64,000 nucleotides of DNA from Callaeas wilsoni (GCA_013398955.1 VWPU01001253.1:1-64000), one strand, 5' to 3'. Positions 1 through 13,475 are shown, counted from the stretch's first letter. Numbers and translations: made by a program. Notes: generated from the sequence alone by a model not told the origin.

Positions 1-120
1 CGGTGCCGGGTCGGCAGGCTCCCTGCGCCGCCGGCAGAGGGCACAGGGCGCCCGCGGGACGCGCGGCTGCGCTCCCCTGCGCGGACAGGGGCGTGCTGCT
101 CGTCCAGGTGGCATCTGCCT
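1..120. other. Edge of a CpG-rich block, possible neighbouring promoter or first exon
   Basis: The first 110 bases are very rich in CpG and drop abruptly to AT-rich sequence. On the minus strand a frame stays open from an ATG at 114-112 to the window edge (38 codons, Arg/Pro/Ala-rich). In human the gene downstream of TBX20 in the same orientation is DPY19L1, so this could be its 5' end, but nothing in the sequence proves that. Confidence 0.35.
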
Positions 121-492
121 CACGGTTGTATAACCCAAAGACCATTCGTTTTCAGTTAGGAACAATCAGACAGAAAAGTTCCTGTGTCCGCTTACCTTCG
201 GAGCAGGCCGAGTGTTAGGGCATGGATGAGAAAGTCACTGATGACTGACAAGAAATCACGACGGTGACTGCCCTCCATTTAGCGCAGCACGCTCCATCCT
301 CCCCTGCCGTGGCCTTCGCGGTGAGTTACTCCCTGGGAAACGTTTCCCGATGGTGTCACCTGAGCTGGAAGCATTTCCCTGAGCTTTGAGGTTTCACGGC
401 AAGGTTGCGCTGCGAGGCGACACCTGGGCCGGGAATTGTGTGCTCGTACAGGTGAACATCGGCGCGGCCACCAGCTGCAAAGCTCCCAGCAG

Positions 493-538
493 GGCACAGA
501 AGGAGCCTTGTGGCACAGAAGGAGCCTTGTGGCACAGA
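493..538. repeat. 19-bp tandem repeat, about 2.4 copies
   Basis: GGCACAGAAGGAGCCTTGT occurs twice exactly in tandem (493-511, 512-530), followed by a partial third copy of 8 bp. Confidence 0.95.
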
Positions 539-862
539 GCAGCGCGAGCCGTCGGCCACAAGCAGAGCACCCGAGAGGGAAGCACGTCCCTGCCTGTGAA
601 ACGAGACTGGTGGGAAAAGGCAGGGCGGTGGCATCTCGGTCCTTCGGCAGAACCAGTACTTCACAATGTGAGATCAGGCGGCACCCAAGGTGGCGGGGAA
701 GGAGATGTGGCCCTCAAAGCGCTGATCTTGCACGTGCAGAAAGCTCTGAAGCTGTCCCAGCATCCAAGCTACAGATGAAGGTGTGAAAACATGTATCATC
801 TCAGCCTTTACAGTAGTCAGGATTGCAGTTGTACATAAGGTGGTGTTTTTCTTGGGATGGTT

Positions 863-918
863 TTTTTTTGTTGTTGTTGTTTTTTTGTTTTGTTTTGTTT
901 TTTTTTCTTTTTTTTTCC
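863..918. repeat. T-rich simple sequence
   Basis: Poly-T with interspersed G, including TTG triplets and TTTTG pentamers. Low complexity. Confidence 0.85.
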
Positions 919-1915
919 ATCTAACAGTAGAAACTGTTATGGAGCAGCAGTGTGTAATACAGTAAAGGTTAGCTAGTCAGATGAAGGATTGTCTTAGGAC
1001 CCCACATGGCCAAGAAGTTCAGTGATAAGTGGATTTGTCAAAAGAAAGATCTGGTTCCTGGAAGCGGAAATGAGTTTCTAATTCAGACCAAATGATTTTC
1101 AGCTGGAAATAAAAAGAGGAAACTATATCAGAAGTTGAAAATAAAAAGTTATTTGATAGGTGATAAAGTGGTTTAGTATTTCAGTTGAAACTGATGTAAA
1201 TTAGTAAGTTAGCAAAGAGTGGTGATTAACCTGAGGACACAGACAAATATTTTCAGTGAATACAACATAGTGTATTTACCCAAAATGCGTGGGTCTTCTT
1301 GTTCTTCCTTTAAATCAGCTCTTCATACTCCTCCAAATTTGATTTTTGCATTTTCATTCAATTCTGAATTCATTTTCCCCTGTTTTTCCAGTTCATCAGC
1401 CAACCAAACACCATCCACAAGCCCATTTTTTTAGAGTCCTAAAGGCTGTGTAAAGAGTGACAGTGATAAGTCACTTTGCCATTACTGTTTGTATTGGTTA
1501 TATAAATGGAATAAATTATATTAGAAATAAATTCATTTGCTGACATAGCAACAACAGCAAAAGTTATTCTGTTAACAGTCCCAAATATTAAAAAAGAAAA
1601 TTGAAAAAAGTGTCCAAACAAGAATTATAAGATGGTTTATTTATTAGTGTCTTGAATTTTGAAACTTTTGTTCCACCTTACTTTCCTCCTGCCTTTTTTC
1701 TTTTTAATGGAAGGTGGGATTCTCATGAAATTCTGTTTCTCATGTCCATGGTTTTAGTAACAACACGAAGTGAAACAAAACAAAATTCACAGTAAAATTA
1801 CAAAAGAAAAGTCAGAAGATGCCTTGGAGAGGAAAATATTGGTTTCCCTAATATTAGATTGAAATGTTTTAGCCTTAAAATTAGTTTGTGGGGAATGCAG
1901 CCATGCCATATTAAA

Positions 1916-2003
1916 ATTTAAAAGTAGTCTTACACCTTATAGCTCTACGTGTGGATATCATTTAAAAGTAGTCTTGCACCTTATAGCTCTACGTGTGGAT
2001 ATC
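1916..2003. repeat. 44-bp tandem duplication
   Basis: The 44-bp unit, starting ATTTAAAAGTAGTCTT and ending TGTGGATATC, occurs at 1916-1959 and 1960-2003. There is a single A/G difference (1932 versus 1976). The near identity indicates a recent event. Confidence 0.97.
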
Positions 2004-5000
2004 CAATACATGTGGGTCTGGGCAGACCAAGAAGAACAACTAGTTTATAATGTCTTGTATAAAGAAATCCAGTTAAAACAGCTGAAACCACACTTGTGTT
2101 AAATGAACAAACTCCCTGCTGTAGTCCTTTCCATCACAGAGATGCATGCATAGTACCTATAGAATCAGGTTTCTGCCTGAACTTTTTCCTGTTCAGGAAT
2201 CATTGCTCTCTTTACTAGCAGAAGTGCAGACCATCACGTAACATTTTTGCAAAGGCTTGCTTTTTTTTTTTAAACTTGTGTTTTCCTCACTAGCTTAAAA
2301 GGTTTCATTCAAAAGCAAATTTTCAAAGTGACTTCACATGGAGAAATCTATTTTAAGGCATTGGTTAATTCAACATCAGTGAAGTGTGGAGAGAAACAAA
2401 AATGAAGTCATTGTTCATTTTAAAATTATTTATGTCATATTCAATGGTGGGGGAAATTTTGCAGACTTCTCTTTCTTTTCTCAATTTTATTCCAGCAGAT
2501 TGGTGCACTTATTAATTCTTATGGCTTTCATTATTTAAATGAAAATGATACACAGTTCTCTGTTTCCTTTTCTGGGGTCTTTTTCGTCGTCTCCAAATAA
2601 TTTCTCCATCTGGATTCATGTTCAGCACTTGCCATGAATCCCAGATAAAGCAGAAATCCATTATTGTCGTCCCATTTGTTGTCTTTGTGTGTTTGGAGAA
2701 CTGGTTTAAGCCACAGTCGTGCAACTTATTTTATGTGGACATACTCCAGAACCAAAGTAGTAAACGGGGAATTAGCAGTGTATTCTAACACAAAAATTAG
2801 AATAAGCATTCATATTTCCTGTGTTTAGGCATGCTTACACTGATGCTTTTTAAAAGTTTTTTCGGTTAGAATCTGGTATAGCTGAAATTTGGACGTATGA
2901 TCTGGTTTTCCTTCAGGTTATGTGTTATGGAAACCTTCTTCCTAAGCTAGAGCTGCCTTTAACCATACTGCAGTTTTGTTTACAGTCACATTGCACGTGT
3001 GACTTTCAGTGTTCTTTTTTGTGGTTTGCAATTTCTCATGTGATTTTAGGTTTTAAAATGTCTGCCCTATTCTCATGTTATCATGCAGTGCATAGTCAGT
3101 GCAAAGTTTTATGCTTGGCACATAGAGCAATTCATCTCAAAATTACATGTTATTTGCTTAATTTGGTATTTCTATTTACACTAACTCTAAATACCCACTT
3201 GGATCTTATGATCAGCTTCCAATTTATTTCTACTGTTGCATCCGGACAGTTGCTATTTGCGTCTTTCTGGATTTTCCAGTGTGTTCATTCTGGTGAAAGT
3301 ATCCATCTCATCACAGCTGCACTGCGGATTCACATTTCCAGAATAATACAAGCATTAAAAATATTCTAAGCCATAAGTTTTCGTGTGTGTGAGAGAGACT
3401 TGTACATTGCAGATCTTAGGTTCTAGGCTCTTAGATCACTCAGGGAATCCACTGCCTTGAGTGGCTCTAGGCACAAGCTGACAAGGCACTTCCTCAGCAT
3501 CAAATACTCTGTGTGTTTATATGTTTGTGGGCAAGGTGGGGGCAAACCAGTCCCAGACCTGCTGCCTGCTTTGCTGCCTATACCAAAGCCCTGAAGAGGA
3601 AAACGTTTTACTTTTGCTGTTGGGGAAATTTTGCATGCAGAATGGCAGCAGCTGCTCAGGAGCAGGGTGGGAGTTCCTGGCAGTGGTAAAAGCATGCTGA
3701 TCTGATTCTTTTCCATGTCGTTCTACATTCTGATTTCTTTTATGTCAAGACAGCTTGAGCCCATCTCTAAAATTTTGGACAGCAAAATTCAGTTTTGTGT
3801 ATATTGTCGTGACGGCAAGCCTGCTTTTGAGACAAGTACGTAGACTATTCTTCTGCAAAGCAAAAAAGACCTAAGCTCTGAAGAACAGGATCCACAAAAA
3901 AACATGTCCAAAACCCCAAAAAGAAAGAAAAAAGCAAATTAACCTCTTCAGCTCACATGAGTTCTCTTATTATTGAGTTAGCATATAAAAAGGAAGTATC
4001 CATGTGTTCTCTAACAGTTTGGCCAAGGTTGAAAGAACAGAAGAACAAAGGCATGATATTATGGCATGGAGCAAAGGAGGCTTTAAAATAATTAGGGAAC
4101 AAATGTTAAAATGTTTAGGCTGGTCTCTGAAAAAAACCATAAACCTTTAAAAATAACAAACACTCTAGCAAAGACTTTCTGAACAGGACTCAGAAGCACA
4201 ATTATTGCTAAAATTACTGTGAGCTGTGCATCTACCTTTGTAATGGCTTTTAAATCTCAGCCTATAATATTCCTTCTTAGTCTTTCCCCTCATCAAGTAT
4301 ATAGGAAGGAAAACATTTTCTATGACTGAAAACACAAGTAGTTGTACGTCCAGAACTACTGGAAACCATGCCAAGTTGTCTTAAGTGCTAGATAGGCTCT
4401 ACAACACATACTAATTCATTTAAGAACAACTCAGAAGTGTTTAAAGCCTTGTAAAGGAAATTATGGGGGCACAAGTGTTAGGCTTTTATATGTTCAGTCA
4501 AAAATGTACAAGATTCCTAGTGCATTGTAAAATGAAGGAGCAAAGAAGGCCAAAGTCTTTAACCATCTGAAATAATCTAATCATCCTCTGGAAATGCACT
4601 GTTTGAGGTGACTATGTTAACTGAAAATGGAGAGATTAAATAAAGTCAGGCTGATAAATGCCCTGAGTACTACTAACTTATTTGTAATATCATTGGAGAT
4701 GAGTAGTATGACTGGTATCTCAAGTCTGAAAGCTATGACATTCAGAGGGAAGGTAATTGAAGGCTGCCACTCCAAAGCCCTCAGTACATGTTCAGATATT
4801 ATCAATGAAAATTTTACAGCCAACGATTTGCATCAAGATAAAAAGTAATTCCTCCTTTGGCTGCCTTGGGATTGATCGATGAGAAGTACAGGAAGAAATA
4901 ATAATTGATTTGTGATGATGTATCAGCCATGTCTTTAAGCTAAACAGAAGCTCTCTCCCACACTTGACTTTTACACCAGAGTGAAGACCACAGAGTTGTT

Positions 5001-7446
5001 GTCTCAGAAAATCACGTGGGATTTTCCACAGAAAAACCTCCGATTGAAAGCAGTCCAATTTCAGCAACCCCTATTAAGCATGGACTACCAGTTAAAGCAT
5101 CACAAATTACTCCATCTCTGTGAGAACTCAAAGAGAGGGTGGTTTCTGATAACACCAAATACCTAATTGATTTAGTATTTATACTTAAAATTATGTATGC
5201 ATTTTCCCTAGAAGCTGACTGGAAGACAGTGCAGACTAGAAGTAAAGCCATGGAATGGAATTCTCCAATTCCATATAATTGCTTTCACATCATTTAAGAT
5301 GCCTTAAGACAGAGGCCCAGGTAAAAAGCACAAAAATCATTCTGGTTTGAGGTGACAAAGCCATATGAATGCATTGCCTTTGAAAGCACAGATAAAAGAC
5401 TTCTGACACAGGTGAGAGACAGATTTTTTTGGTATGGACTTTGTTTCTTCTATGACTCTCTCAGAACAGCTGACCAAAGTTAAGCATCTAAATAGAGAAA
5501 AGCCACAGCTGTGCAAGGAACTGTATCATCTCCACCGTTTGGAGGTTTATTTGTTCTAAATGTAATCAATTGCAGATTCAGTTGCAAGCATTTTCCCTTT
5601 TTTAATTCATCCTACCCTTTGACCTATTGTGCAATTGTTGGTAATTTAAACAGATAAAGAGCTGGCTGGTTGCCCCTTGCAAATCTGAAGGACAACCATT
5701 CAGCAACCATGTCTGCAACCACCCTTATCCGAATGCAGCAGAGCACAGACCTTCGAAGGGGGTACTCATGGAATTTGTGCAAATGTGACTCAAACCCAGG
5801 AGATTCTCTAGGACACAAAACCCTGAAGCCAAAATCCACTCAAAATTACTGGATATATTCCTGGAAGGTTTCACAATGGGAATAAAAACAATTCAAAGTC
5901 AACCAAGAGGCAAAAATAGTTGCTTGAGAATGGTTGCTTGATTTTAATGCATCAAATTAGTTAGTCAATGCAGTTCCTGCAATAGACCTGTTTTCCATCC
6001 TAAAAAGCCTTAAAAATACTGGATTTTGATCTGTCTGCCTGTCAAATTATATTTTATATTAACAGAGCTAAAAATGCTGCAGTGGTGATATATCTAATAC
6101 TCTCGGCATTGGGAGAAATTATTATCCTAGTCTTCAAAAATATCTCTCTGTCCAAATTTTCTGGTAGGCATCCTCATAGATTTTTCTTGGTCCCTCTGGT
6201 TATTACTCTGGAGAACAAGGACCAGCTTCTGTGTTGCCCGCAAAGGTCTCTTGAACCTCACTGACCAAGCCTGATATCAATGGCTAACTTTAATAAAGAT
6301 CTTCAATGTTAGACCACTGGCAGTTTAATTTTCAGAGTTATCATTAGTGATTATTGTTAATTTATGTGTATTGAACTGTTAGTGTATAATCTAGATATTT
6401 TATGTGTATTTGAAATGATCTTGATTCAAAATATTGTTTATTGCTCTGTATTTCAAGCATACCATTAAATCAGTGCATTCATTGTGCTACTGCACAGGAA
6501 ATTTAGAAAATAGCATTCTCCAAATAATTTTTTTTCTGCACTGCTTATCTCCAAAATAGATCATTTGGATATAAATCTGTTTTCTAAATGTGAAAAACAA
6601 GGCAGCCTACAGTCATCATGACTACTCATCAGTCTCTCCAAAGTTACCCCACTGAGAGACAGTTCGGAATCTTCAATTTTTTTTATCCCCTGGTTTCTCT
6701 TTGGACAACAGCAAATAAAGGCTCCAATTATAGAGGTGTTTGTTGCACAGACAGCTTGTTCCCAAAGGTCTTGATTCTGCAAAGCACAAGGAGTTTTGCT
6801 GTTGCAGAGCCACTGCAGCGCTTAAGCACTGATGTAAGTTTATGCAAGCTAGCCTGCTGATTTCAATGGGACCATTGGCATAACTATGTCTTGAACCAGT
6901 GTACAGCCAATAGTTCTGATTCAGGAAAGTGCCAATGCACGTGCCTGGTGTTACTCGTAATCAAGAAAGCCCCCTTAGCCTGAGGTTAAGCAAAAGACTT
7001 TCACAGCATTGAATATCCATGAGAGAATGCAAGTGTTTTGCTACCAAGATGCCATAAAAATATGATACAGAGACAAAAGGCATCATGCAGAGTTACCAAC
7101 TCAGCGATCCATCCTAATTTTCATATTTTCCAAACATTAATGAGATACATTAATGCATGGTTGCAACTCAGCATAATTAAAGGTAGATTTGAATTACCTG
7201 AGGCTGTTACCTCCTTGCTTACGTTCACAAACCAAGACAATGCTGCTGCTACTGTTCCTTGAGACCTCACAGCTCTTCTGGCCCACTGAGCTTCTTTGCA
7301 AAACAGGCATCTTGTGACCTAGTTGCAGAAGACCCAGCAGCTGATCTCAGTTTGGGGACAAGATAAACTACAGGTGTGCACAAAAACTTTTGCAGCAACA
7401 TGAGAATTTTGTCAGAAGCTGCTTTAAGGGATGGCTTTCATAGGAA

Positions 7447-7770
7447 GCTTGGAAGCACCTCAAGAGATCATCTGATTGTCCTAAGGCAAGATTAGCTTTA
7501 ATCACATCATTCTTGACTAGTCCATGTTCAACCCGTTCTAAAAGACCTTGAATGATAGGTATTGCTCCTTACATTCTCTAAGTAATCCTGTACTGTGCTT
7601 CATTATCCTTCCTCTCTGAATACCTTAGACAGAGTCTCAGGTAACTCTCTCTTGCTTTAATATATGCTATTATAATTGAAATAAAATCCTATTAAATAAA
7701 AAGCCTGCAGCAGTTATGGAGAGGAGTTTATTCCTCACTTCTTTACATTCTTCACTTCTCCTGACTTGAC
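7447..7770 (-). mobile_element. Old CR1-like LINE fragment
   Basis: On the plus strand the segment begins GGAAGCACCTCAAGAGATCA and proceeds through diverged equivalents of the CR1 3' region in reverse orientation (the GTCCAA block, the ACCTTGAATGAT block and the AACTCTCTCTTGC block). It is much more diverged than the other two copies, so it is probably an ancient insertion. Boundaries are rough. Confidence 0.45.
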
Positions 7771-10700
7771 AGACCTAATTCCACCTTCTTCTTATACTAT
7801 GTTTCCTAGGTCTGTATTTACTATCTTGGGGACCCATATTTCAGCCATTGTATTCTGCTGGCAAACACAGGAATTTTTATGAATATGATTTCAAATCATT
7901 TTGAAAAAAATAATTTGTGTAACTCAATGCAATCTACAGTTGTATTTAACTACACTGCAACTATCACTCCATACGAATCCAAGACTTAGATCACCTTTTG
8001 TAGATGAGCAGCCCTAATGAATTTTGTGTACTCAGAAACATCTGTGATTGGTTCCACTGCCCTCAGCAACTCGGTTAGAGGAAAAAAAACAGAAGCAGAA
8101 AGATTTGGCTAAATAAGAATGATATATCAAAACACCCAATATTTTAATGAAAGAAACTGAATATCCACACATTTGCACTTCTGTACAGGTTTTGTGATAT
8201 ATATAATTTTAAGCTGTTTACAAATAACATTTAATGCTTCAAATATTACATAATGTTGATATTATATTTCTAGCAGAAATAAATATATTGCACTTAAAAA
8301 GAAACTTTTCATTAGATGTTGCTTCATAGTTTATGTTCAGAACTTTTTTTTCCATAAAAAGATTTCCCTCTACCCCCACCCCATACACACAAACACACAC
8401 TTCAGTACATGGTGAATGTGCTCACGCGATGCATTATAAACAACAAAGTCAACACAGCAAACAGAAGAACTGTGGTACATTCTGTTAAAAAGGCTACATC
8501 CAGTTTTTTACCTTCCTTATTTTTAAACCAAATCTTTCCTCATGTTTCTGAAGGTACAATTAAGAAAAAAAAAAAAAAGATTGTTTAAATGTGCCAAAGG
8601 TAAAATACAGCAAACTGTATTTTTTGTCCTTAAACTAGCATAAAAAGTTACTTCAGAGCTTATTTAATTCACTGCTTAGTTTTCTCTTAAAAAGATAAAT
8701 GAAAGAAAAGAAGTTGTCATTTGATAATCTAGAGATTATATGCGAGGACATTTGATTACAGAGTAATACATAAATCCTCTGGCCAGCAAGTAGGTGGTTA
8801 GTAAAGAAAGCACATCTCCTGCAGTAGAAAATGCTCTGTAAAGAATAGTGAGAATAAAATCTCACTAAAACCAAATTTAATCTTGCAGTGAGTGAATGTC
8901 CTCTCCCGCAGATGATGAGTGTACGCACTGTGGCCGCAGCTTCCTCAGGACAAGAAGCCATAAGTGTTACACTGATCCCACTGTCACTTTTACCCTTATC
9001 TAGGAGTAAATTACCACAATTTATATTAAGTTACACGTTTGGAAATCATCCCAAGTTTTGGCAATAATTTTCATTGGTATTTCTGTTTTTGTATAGCACA
9101 CACACATAAAGAGGATGTACTGTGTAATCAAGTTGCCAGCCCAAATGGTTTCAGTTAAAAAAGGCTCATTTTCAAGTGCCAGTTAGTGTTTGCTGGATGT
9201 TGGAAATGGCAATGTCTTCTTACATGTGTACATGTTCATGCAGTGTCCCGGCCTTCATGGGTAAAACCCTCTGTGAGAAATTCTGCACTTGCATTCTGGA
9301 TGTTGTAGTACCAAGCATGTTAGCTACCATGCAACTTACCATCCTTGAAATCATGAAGAAGCATTTCCATTAGGAACTCTATCTTCTTGGTCTATGCTTG
9401 TTATTCGGTTTATACCCAGAAGAGTATGACTGAAACCCAGCGCTATTGATTTGCTATCTTTGACAGTGCCTCAGGCCATATAAAGCAATGCTGCAAACCA
9501 AAAACCTAAATTAAAAATGGGAGGTTTTATGTTTAGATTCTCAGGGCTCCAAAAGTAGAAGAAAAAAAAATTCAGACAAATACATCCAAATCAATTTTGT
9601 TAATATATAGGATGCTTTTGTTGGATTAAAGTCTGGAGGGTGTTGACAATATGTGGATAAAATTGTAATTCAGAAAAAACACAAAAATACTTGGAACACT
9701 TCCAAGGAAAATCTTATCATTCTCTTTGAAAAGCATATTCAGGCATGTTCTCTCCACTATTCTTAAAAAAAGGCAAACACCCCCCCCAAAAAAATAAAAT
9801 CAAAAAACATAAACCAGCTCCATTTTTCTGAGCCAAGAAAAAACTCATAAAGATGGAGAGCACTTCTCATGGGACAGAAAATGTGAATTGTATTTGGAAA
9901 ATAAATTCTAGATTATATTTGGCATTCCTAGCCCATCTACCAACAACAGATGTTCTGTCCTGAAAGTGATACAATTTTGACAGCAGTGCAGCAAGTCCTT
10001 AAATAAATTACTGGGTTAATTGTCAAAGGGGTAGAGATAATTTAAATTTTTTTTTCTTTTTAGCAAAAGTGATTTTACTTTTTAACCAATTAATTACAAA
10101 TTTGCATTCATTTTCTTCTAGTTGTGCGTTCAGTGCTAAAGCTGATTTGTAATTGAGTTTTAATCTTTTCTCTAGTGTTCCTGTATTGTTGCTGTCATTT
10201 AAGTCACTGTTCTTACTGTCAGACTTTATTTTTAAATGACAACGTGCAATGAAATCCTGCCCCCATTGCAGTCAATAAACTTCCCTTTGACTTCAGTTGG
10301 GCAGGAATTTTATTCCTGGAATCACTCCCATGCTTCCCTGGGCCCACAGGAAGGTGAGAGGGACAGGGAGCAGAAACACTGCAAGGTGGCAAGACCTCTT
10401 CACCGAACATCCTGTGGCCTCGGTGAACTTAATCCCTTAAACCTCAAGTCTGTGCAACAGGTTTTGTAGGTAGGACTGTGAGGGCAAAGAAGAGGAAGTG
10501 AGGAATGGCCATACCTATTGATCTCATTCCTGGGGAAGGCTGTCACAAGCTGCCTTCATTCCCTTCCTTGGGACCTGCCTGTGATTCTGCATTAGTGGGG
10601 AACCCAATGGGTTTCTGCTGCAAAGGAATTAAGCCATCAGAGAGCAGCACAAGGAGGGATGAGCACACTGAGAGAGACTTGGTCTGACTGGAAAAATCAT

Positions 10701-11659
10701 GCTGTGGATTTTGACAGATAATTCTGCATCATCTATAATATGAAATTCAGAGAGAATTTGGATGAAGAGTTGGCTTTATCATGTTTTTATATTGAGACAG
10801 CCTACTGCCGTGTTTTTTCAGATATGAATCACACTTCATTTGTAGGGGAAAGCACTTGTCTTTCATTTAATATTTTTGTGAGTGAAGTTGTCAAAATCCA
10901 GTTTCATTCTCCAGAAAGAGCCTGGAGAATTTTCTCTGAAACAGTATCAGGGGCATTTCTGCATGTCAAATATTGGTGTTCTCAGAGCAGGATCTGGGAC
11001 AGGGTTGAAAAGATTGAACAGTTTATTTCTCTGAATTTGCTTAATGAAGGAAGGTCATGTATGAGCAGCCTTTATGTCACAGGTTTTCCATGCCTAAATC
11101 AGCTCACCTGTTTCAAACTTGTTTCTGGAGTCATGTAAAAGTTGCCTACTCACTTGACCCTTTCCTGATGGAAGTATCAGCAGTGAAGCTACTGACTTGA
11201 ATTCTGAACCTAACCATATCCCCTGCAACTCCAGGTAAGTTAATGAAGCTGCAGAAGGAACCAGATAAAAGAAACAGAACTTCCCCACAAGGTTTAGTGC
11301 ATGTCATCCTAGGGTCTTCATACAACTCTAACAGAAGTCAAGCAACTGAAGAGAAAACTTTCTTCCAAACCTCTTTGGTAATTATTGTTTCTGTTTCATA
11401 TGTACGTGAAGAATTACGTTCTTGTAGGGTCAGTATCACCTAACTTCCTGAAAAATACGGGGTTTGTATCAAAACCAGTTATAAGTAGACACAACCTTTC
11501 AACATGCACTTTTCCTGTGAATCTGATAGCCTAAAGCAAAATCTAATATTTGGGTACACCAAGACAAATTCAGTGTCTGATTCTGAGCCATTTAAATACT
11601 GCAGAGCTTGGCCTGTTACATTAATTTATGGAACTCCGTGTAGCAGGTCTGAACCCATA
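7771..11659. other. Intergenic sequence downstream of TBX20, no gene recognised
   Basis: AT-rich unique DNA with short A and T runs (8563-8578, 9555-9568, 10049-10060). A 132-codon plus-strand frame at 10740-11138 is the longest open stretch, without a recognisable domain. Nothing else is supported. Confidence 0.7.
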
Positions 11660-11680
11660 AATTGTAAATAAATGTTCATT

Positions 11681-11686
11681 TTTATT
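11681..11686 (-). terminator. TBX20: Candidate TBX20 polyadenylation signal AATAAA
   Basis: The plus strand reads TTTATT, i.e. AATAAA on the gene strand. By eye it is the first canonical hexamer after the TBX20 stop codon, about 1.79 kb downstream. The surroundings are AT-rich on both sides. The opposite strand also has an AATAAA a few bases away (around 11667), so the orientation of use is not proven. Confidence 0.45.
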
Positions 11687-12104
11687 TACATACAGAGCAC
11701 AGGTGTTGCAAATTGGCCCAGGTCATTTTTCATCAGCAGGTCCAACAGTGATTAATGAGGAATTAGGGTGACACTACAGATAACTTGGTTGAAAAGGTGA
11801 TTGAAATGGCCAACTTGAAAAGATTTTGAATTCAGCTACTAAGAAAATACATAATGATGGTCTTTTCCTGTGTGATGCATGTGCCTTGCCTTGCACTTTG
11901 CAGAGATGGGAGTAGGTGACTCAGTGTACTGCACTCCGCTTTTTACCGTATGACGCCAACACAGAATGGTCAAAAGTAAAGGACAATAATGGGAAATAAG
12001 TCTGTTTTGTGTTCCAGCTCTACAGAGATCTGTAATATATGAGATTATATATACTAGTTCTTTTTTGTCAGTAGATATGTTATCGTCTATAGCTTGGGTG
12101 CAAC

Positions 12105-12127
12105 TCGACACAGAAACTCTGTGTCGA
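12105..12127. repeat. Perfect hairpin, 10-bp arms with 3-nt loop
   Basis: TCGACACAGA is followed by AAC and then its exact reverse complement TCTGTGTCGA. It lies about 1.35 kb downstream of the TBX20 stop, inside the probable 3'UTR, and just past a TATAAA variant. It would form a stable stem-loop in RNA from either strand. Confidence 0.9.
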
Positions 12128-12134
12128 CTTATTA

Positions 12135-12140
12135 TTTATA
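12135..12140 (-). terminator. TBX20: Variant polyadenylation signal TATAAA
   Basis: TATAAA, a known weaker variant of the poly(A) hexamer, lies on the minus strand 1.3 kb after the TBX20 stop. A perfect hairpin sits 8-30 nt downstream, where cleavage would be expected. Use in vivo is speculative. Confidence 0.2.
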
Positions 12141-13475
12141 GTGGAATCCCAGCTCTTGCCACACAGAAAACCAATGTCACACTGGTCCTGTTTCCAGCAG
12201 TGCAAAGGATTCATGCTGGCTCTCTGCAGACAGGTCATTATTTTCCTATGCCTCTATACATCAGACACAACATACTAGAAAAAGAGAACAGTACTTTGAA
12301 TGAGAACCCCAAATACTAACTGAAAAAAAGTCAGACATGAATTTAAACAAAATTTCCTGTGAAGTTCTGTACTGATATTTTCCTAAGGAAACTCCACCAT
12401 TCTAGTGGGACATGGGAAAACTGGTAGTACAACCCTCATTTTCCTGGCCAAGGAGCTTGTATAATAACAGCCATGACCAAACCCAAGAAAATCAGAACAA
12501 GCAGAGAGATACTCCAGTGCCACTCATACTGGTCCATTAATTATACTTTGATCCAAAGAGTCTATAGACTGATCTAGCCTGAAATTGGGTTAACTTGGTA
12601 CACATCTGCAGCTGGAAACAGGTCTTCAGTGGCAAGCACAGTAGCAAACAAGCACTGTTTTAAAATTTAAAATCTTAGGTTTCTAAGTTTCAGTAACAGA
12701 TTTTTCCAAATCAAAATTTTCTTCATTATACCTTAACCGACAGTTAAATTGCTCCTTCTCGGATATAGGACAAACTTCCTTTTAGGCTGAAGGACAGAAT
12801 ACATTATTACTACTACAGTCCTGTAACACAGTTCTTTTTTGGAACCGATAAGTGTTTTGTGAAAGAAACAAACAAAGAAAGAAAGACTTGTTAATAACGT
12901 TCTCTTTGTGATTATAGTAGCAACTAAGAAATACTGGTTTTGGTGAATATAAGCCAGTCTTAGAAAGGACAGTGGTCTTCTCCACTTTGTCCCGTTTTCA
13001 GCAAATGTATGCTGAAATAGCCTAAAACATGCTCAAAGTTATAGCAATACATTTTTCTGTTTAGGTGCTCATCAGTCACAAGAAGAGATGAAGACGAGTA
13101 AGAGTATTGCCTTTTTAAGAATTCATCTAGTGTATGAAAAAAGACCTATAGACAATTAGTTTGTACACTGCTGCTTAAAGATAATCTCTTTCTGCTAGGT
13201 ATAATGCACCTTTGGAACAAGCTGCACGCGACCAAAGATCCTGGGGACTTTGGGATCCATTTTGGCTGTGTTACACATAGATCCGTGAGCAGCTCCAAGC
13301 TGCATGCTCTCTTCTTGTGATCCCTCAAAAGAGGAATCTATATCCACAATGCATATTCTTAGCTGGTTTGTTACGAGTTCAGCACTCCTGCCACAGGCCT
13401 TTCAGGAAGGTCCCTTGTATTTTTCATAGCAAACTTGCACATTTAAAATCTTGTGTTCCTCTTGTCTTACATCAC

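Larger units (their letters stand above)
121..7446. other. Intergenic sequence, no gene recognised
   Basis: Beyond the repeats listed separately this AT-rich stretch has no recognisable gene. Open frames here (up to 149 codons at 2920-3369) show no family resemblance. Confidence 0.7.
11660..13475 (-). other. TBX20: Probable TBX20 3' untranslated region
   Basis: This AT-rich stretch follows the stop codon and has no coding signal on the minus strand. Scanning downstream, no canonical AATAAA occurs on the minus strand until 11686-11681. Cleavage about 15-25 nt further on would give a 3'UTR of about 1.8 kb. A TATAAA variant at 12140-12135 could serve as an earlier site. The extent is inferred from signals only. 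Confidence 0.5.

Noticed and set aside
10740..11138. 132-codon plus-strand frame downstream of TBX20
   Set aside because: No recognisable domain and no splice or promoter context. It could be chance in 64 kb.
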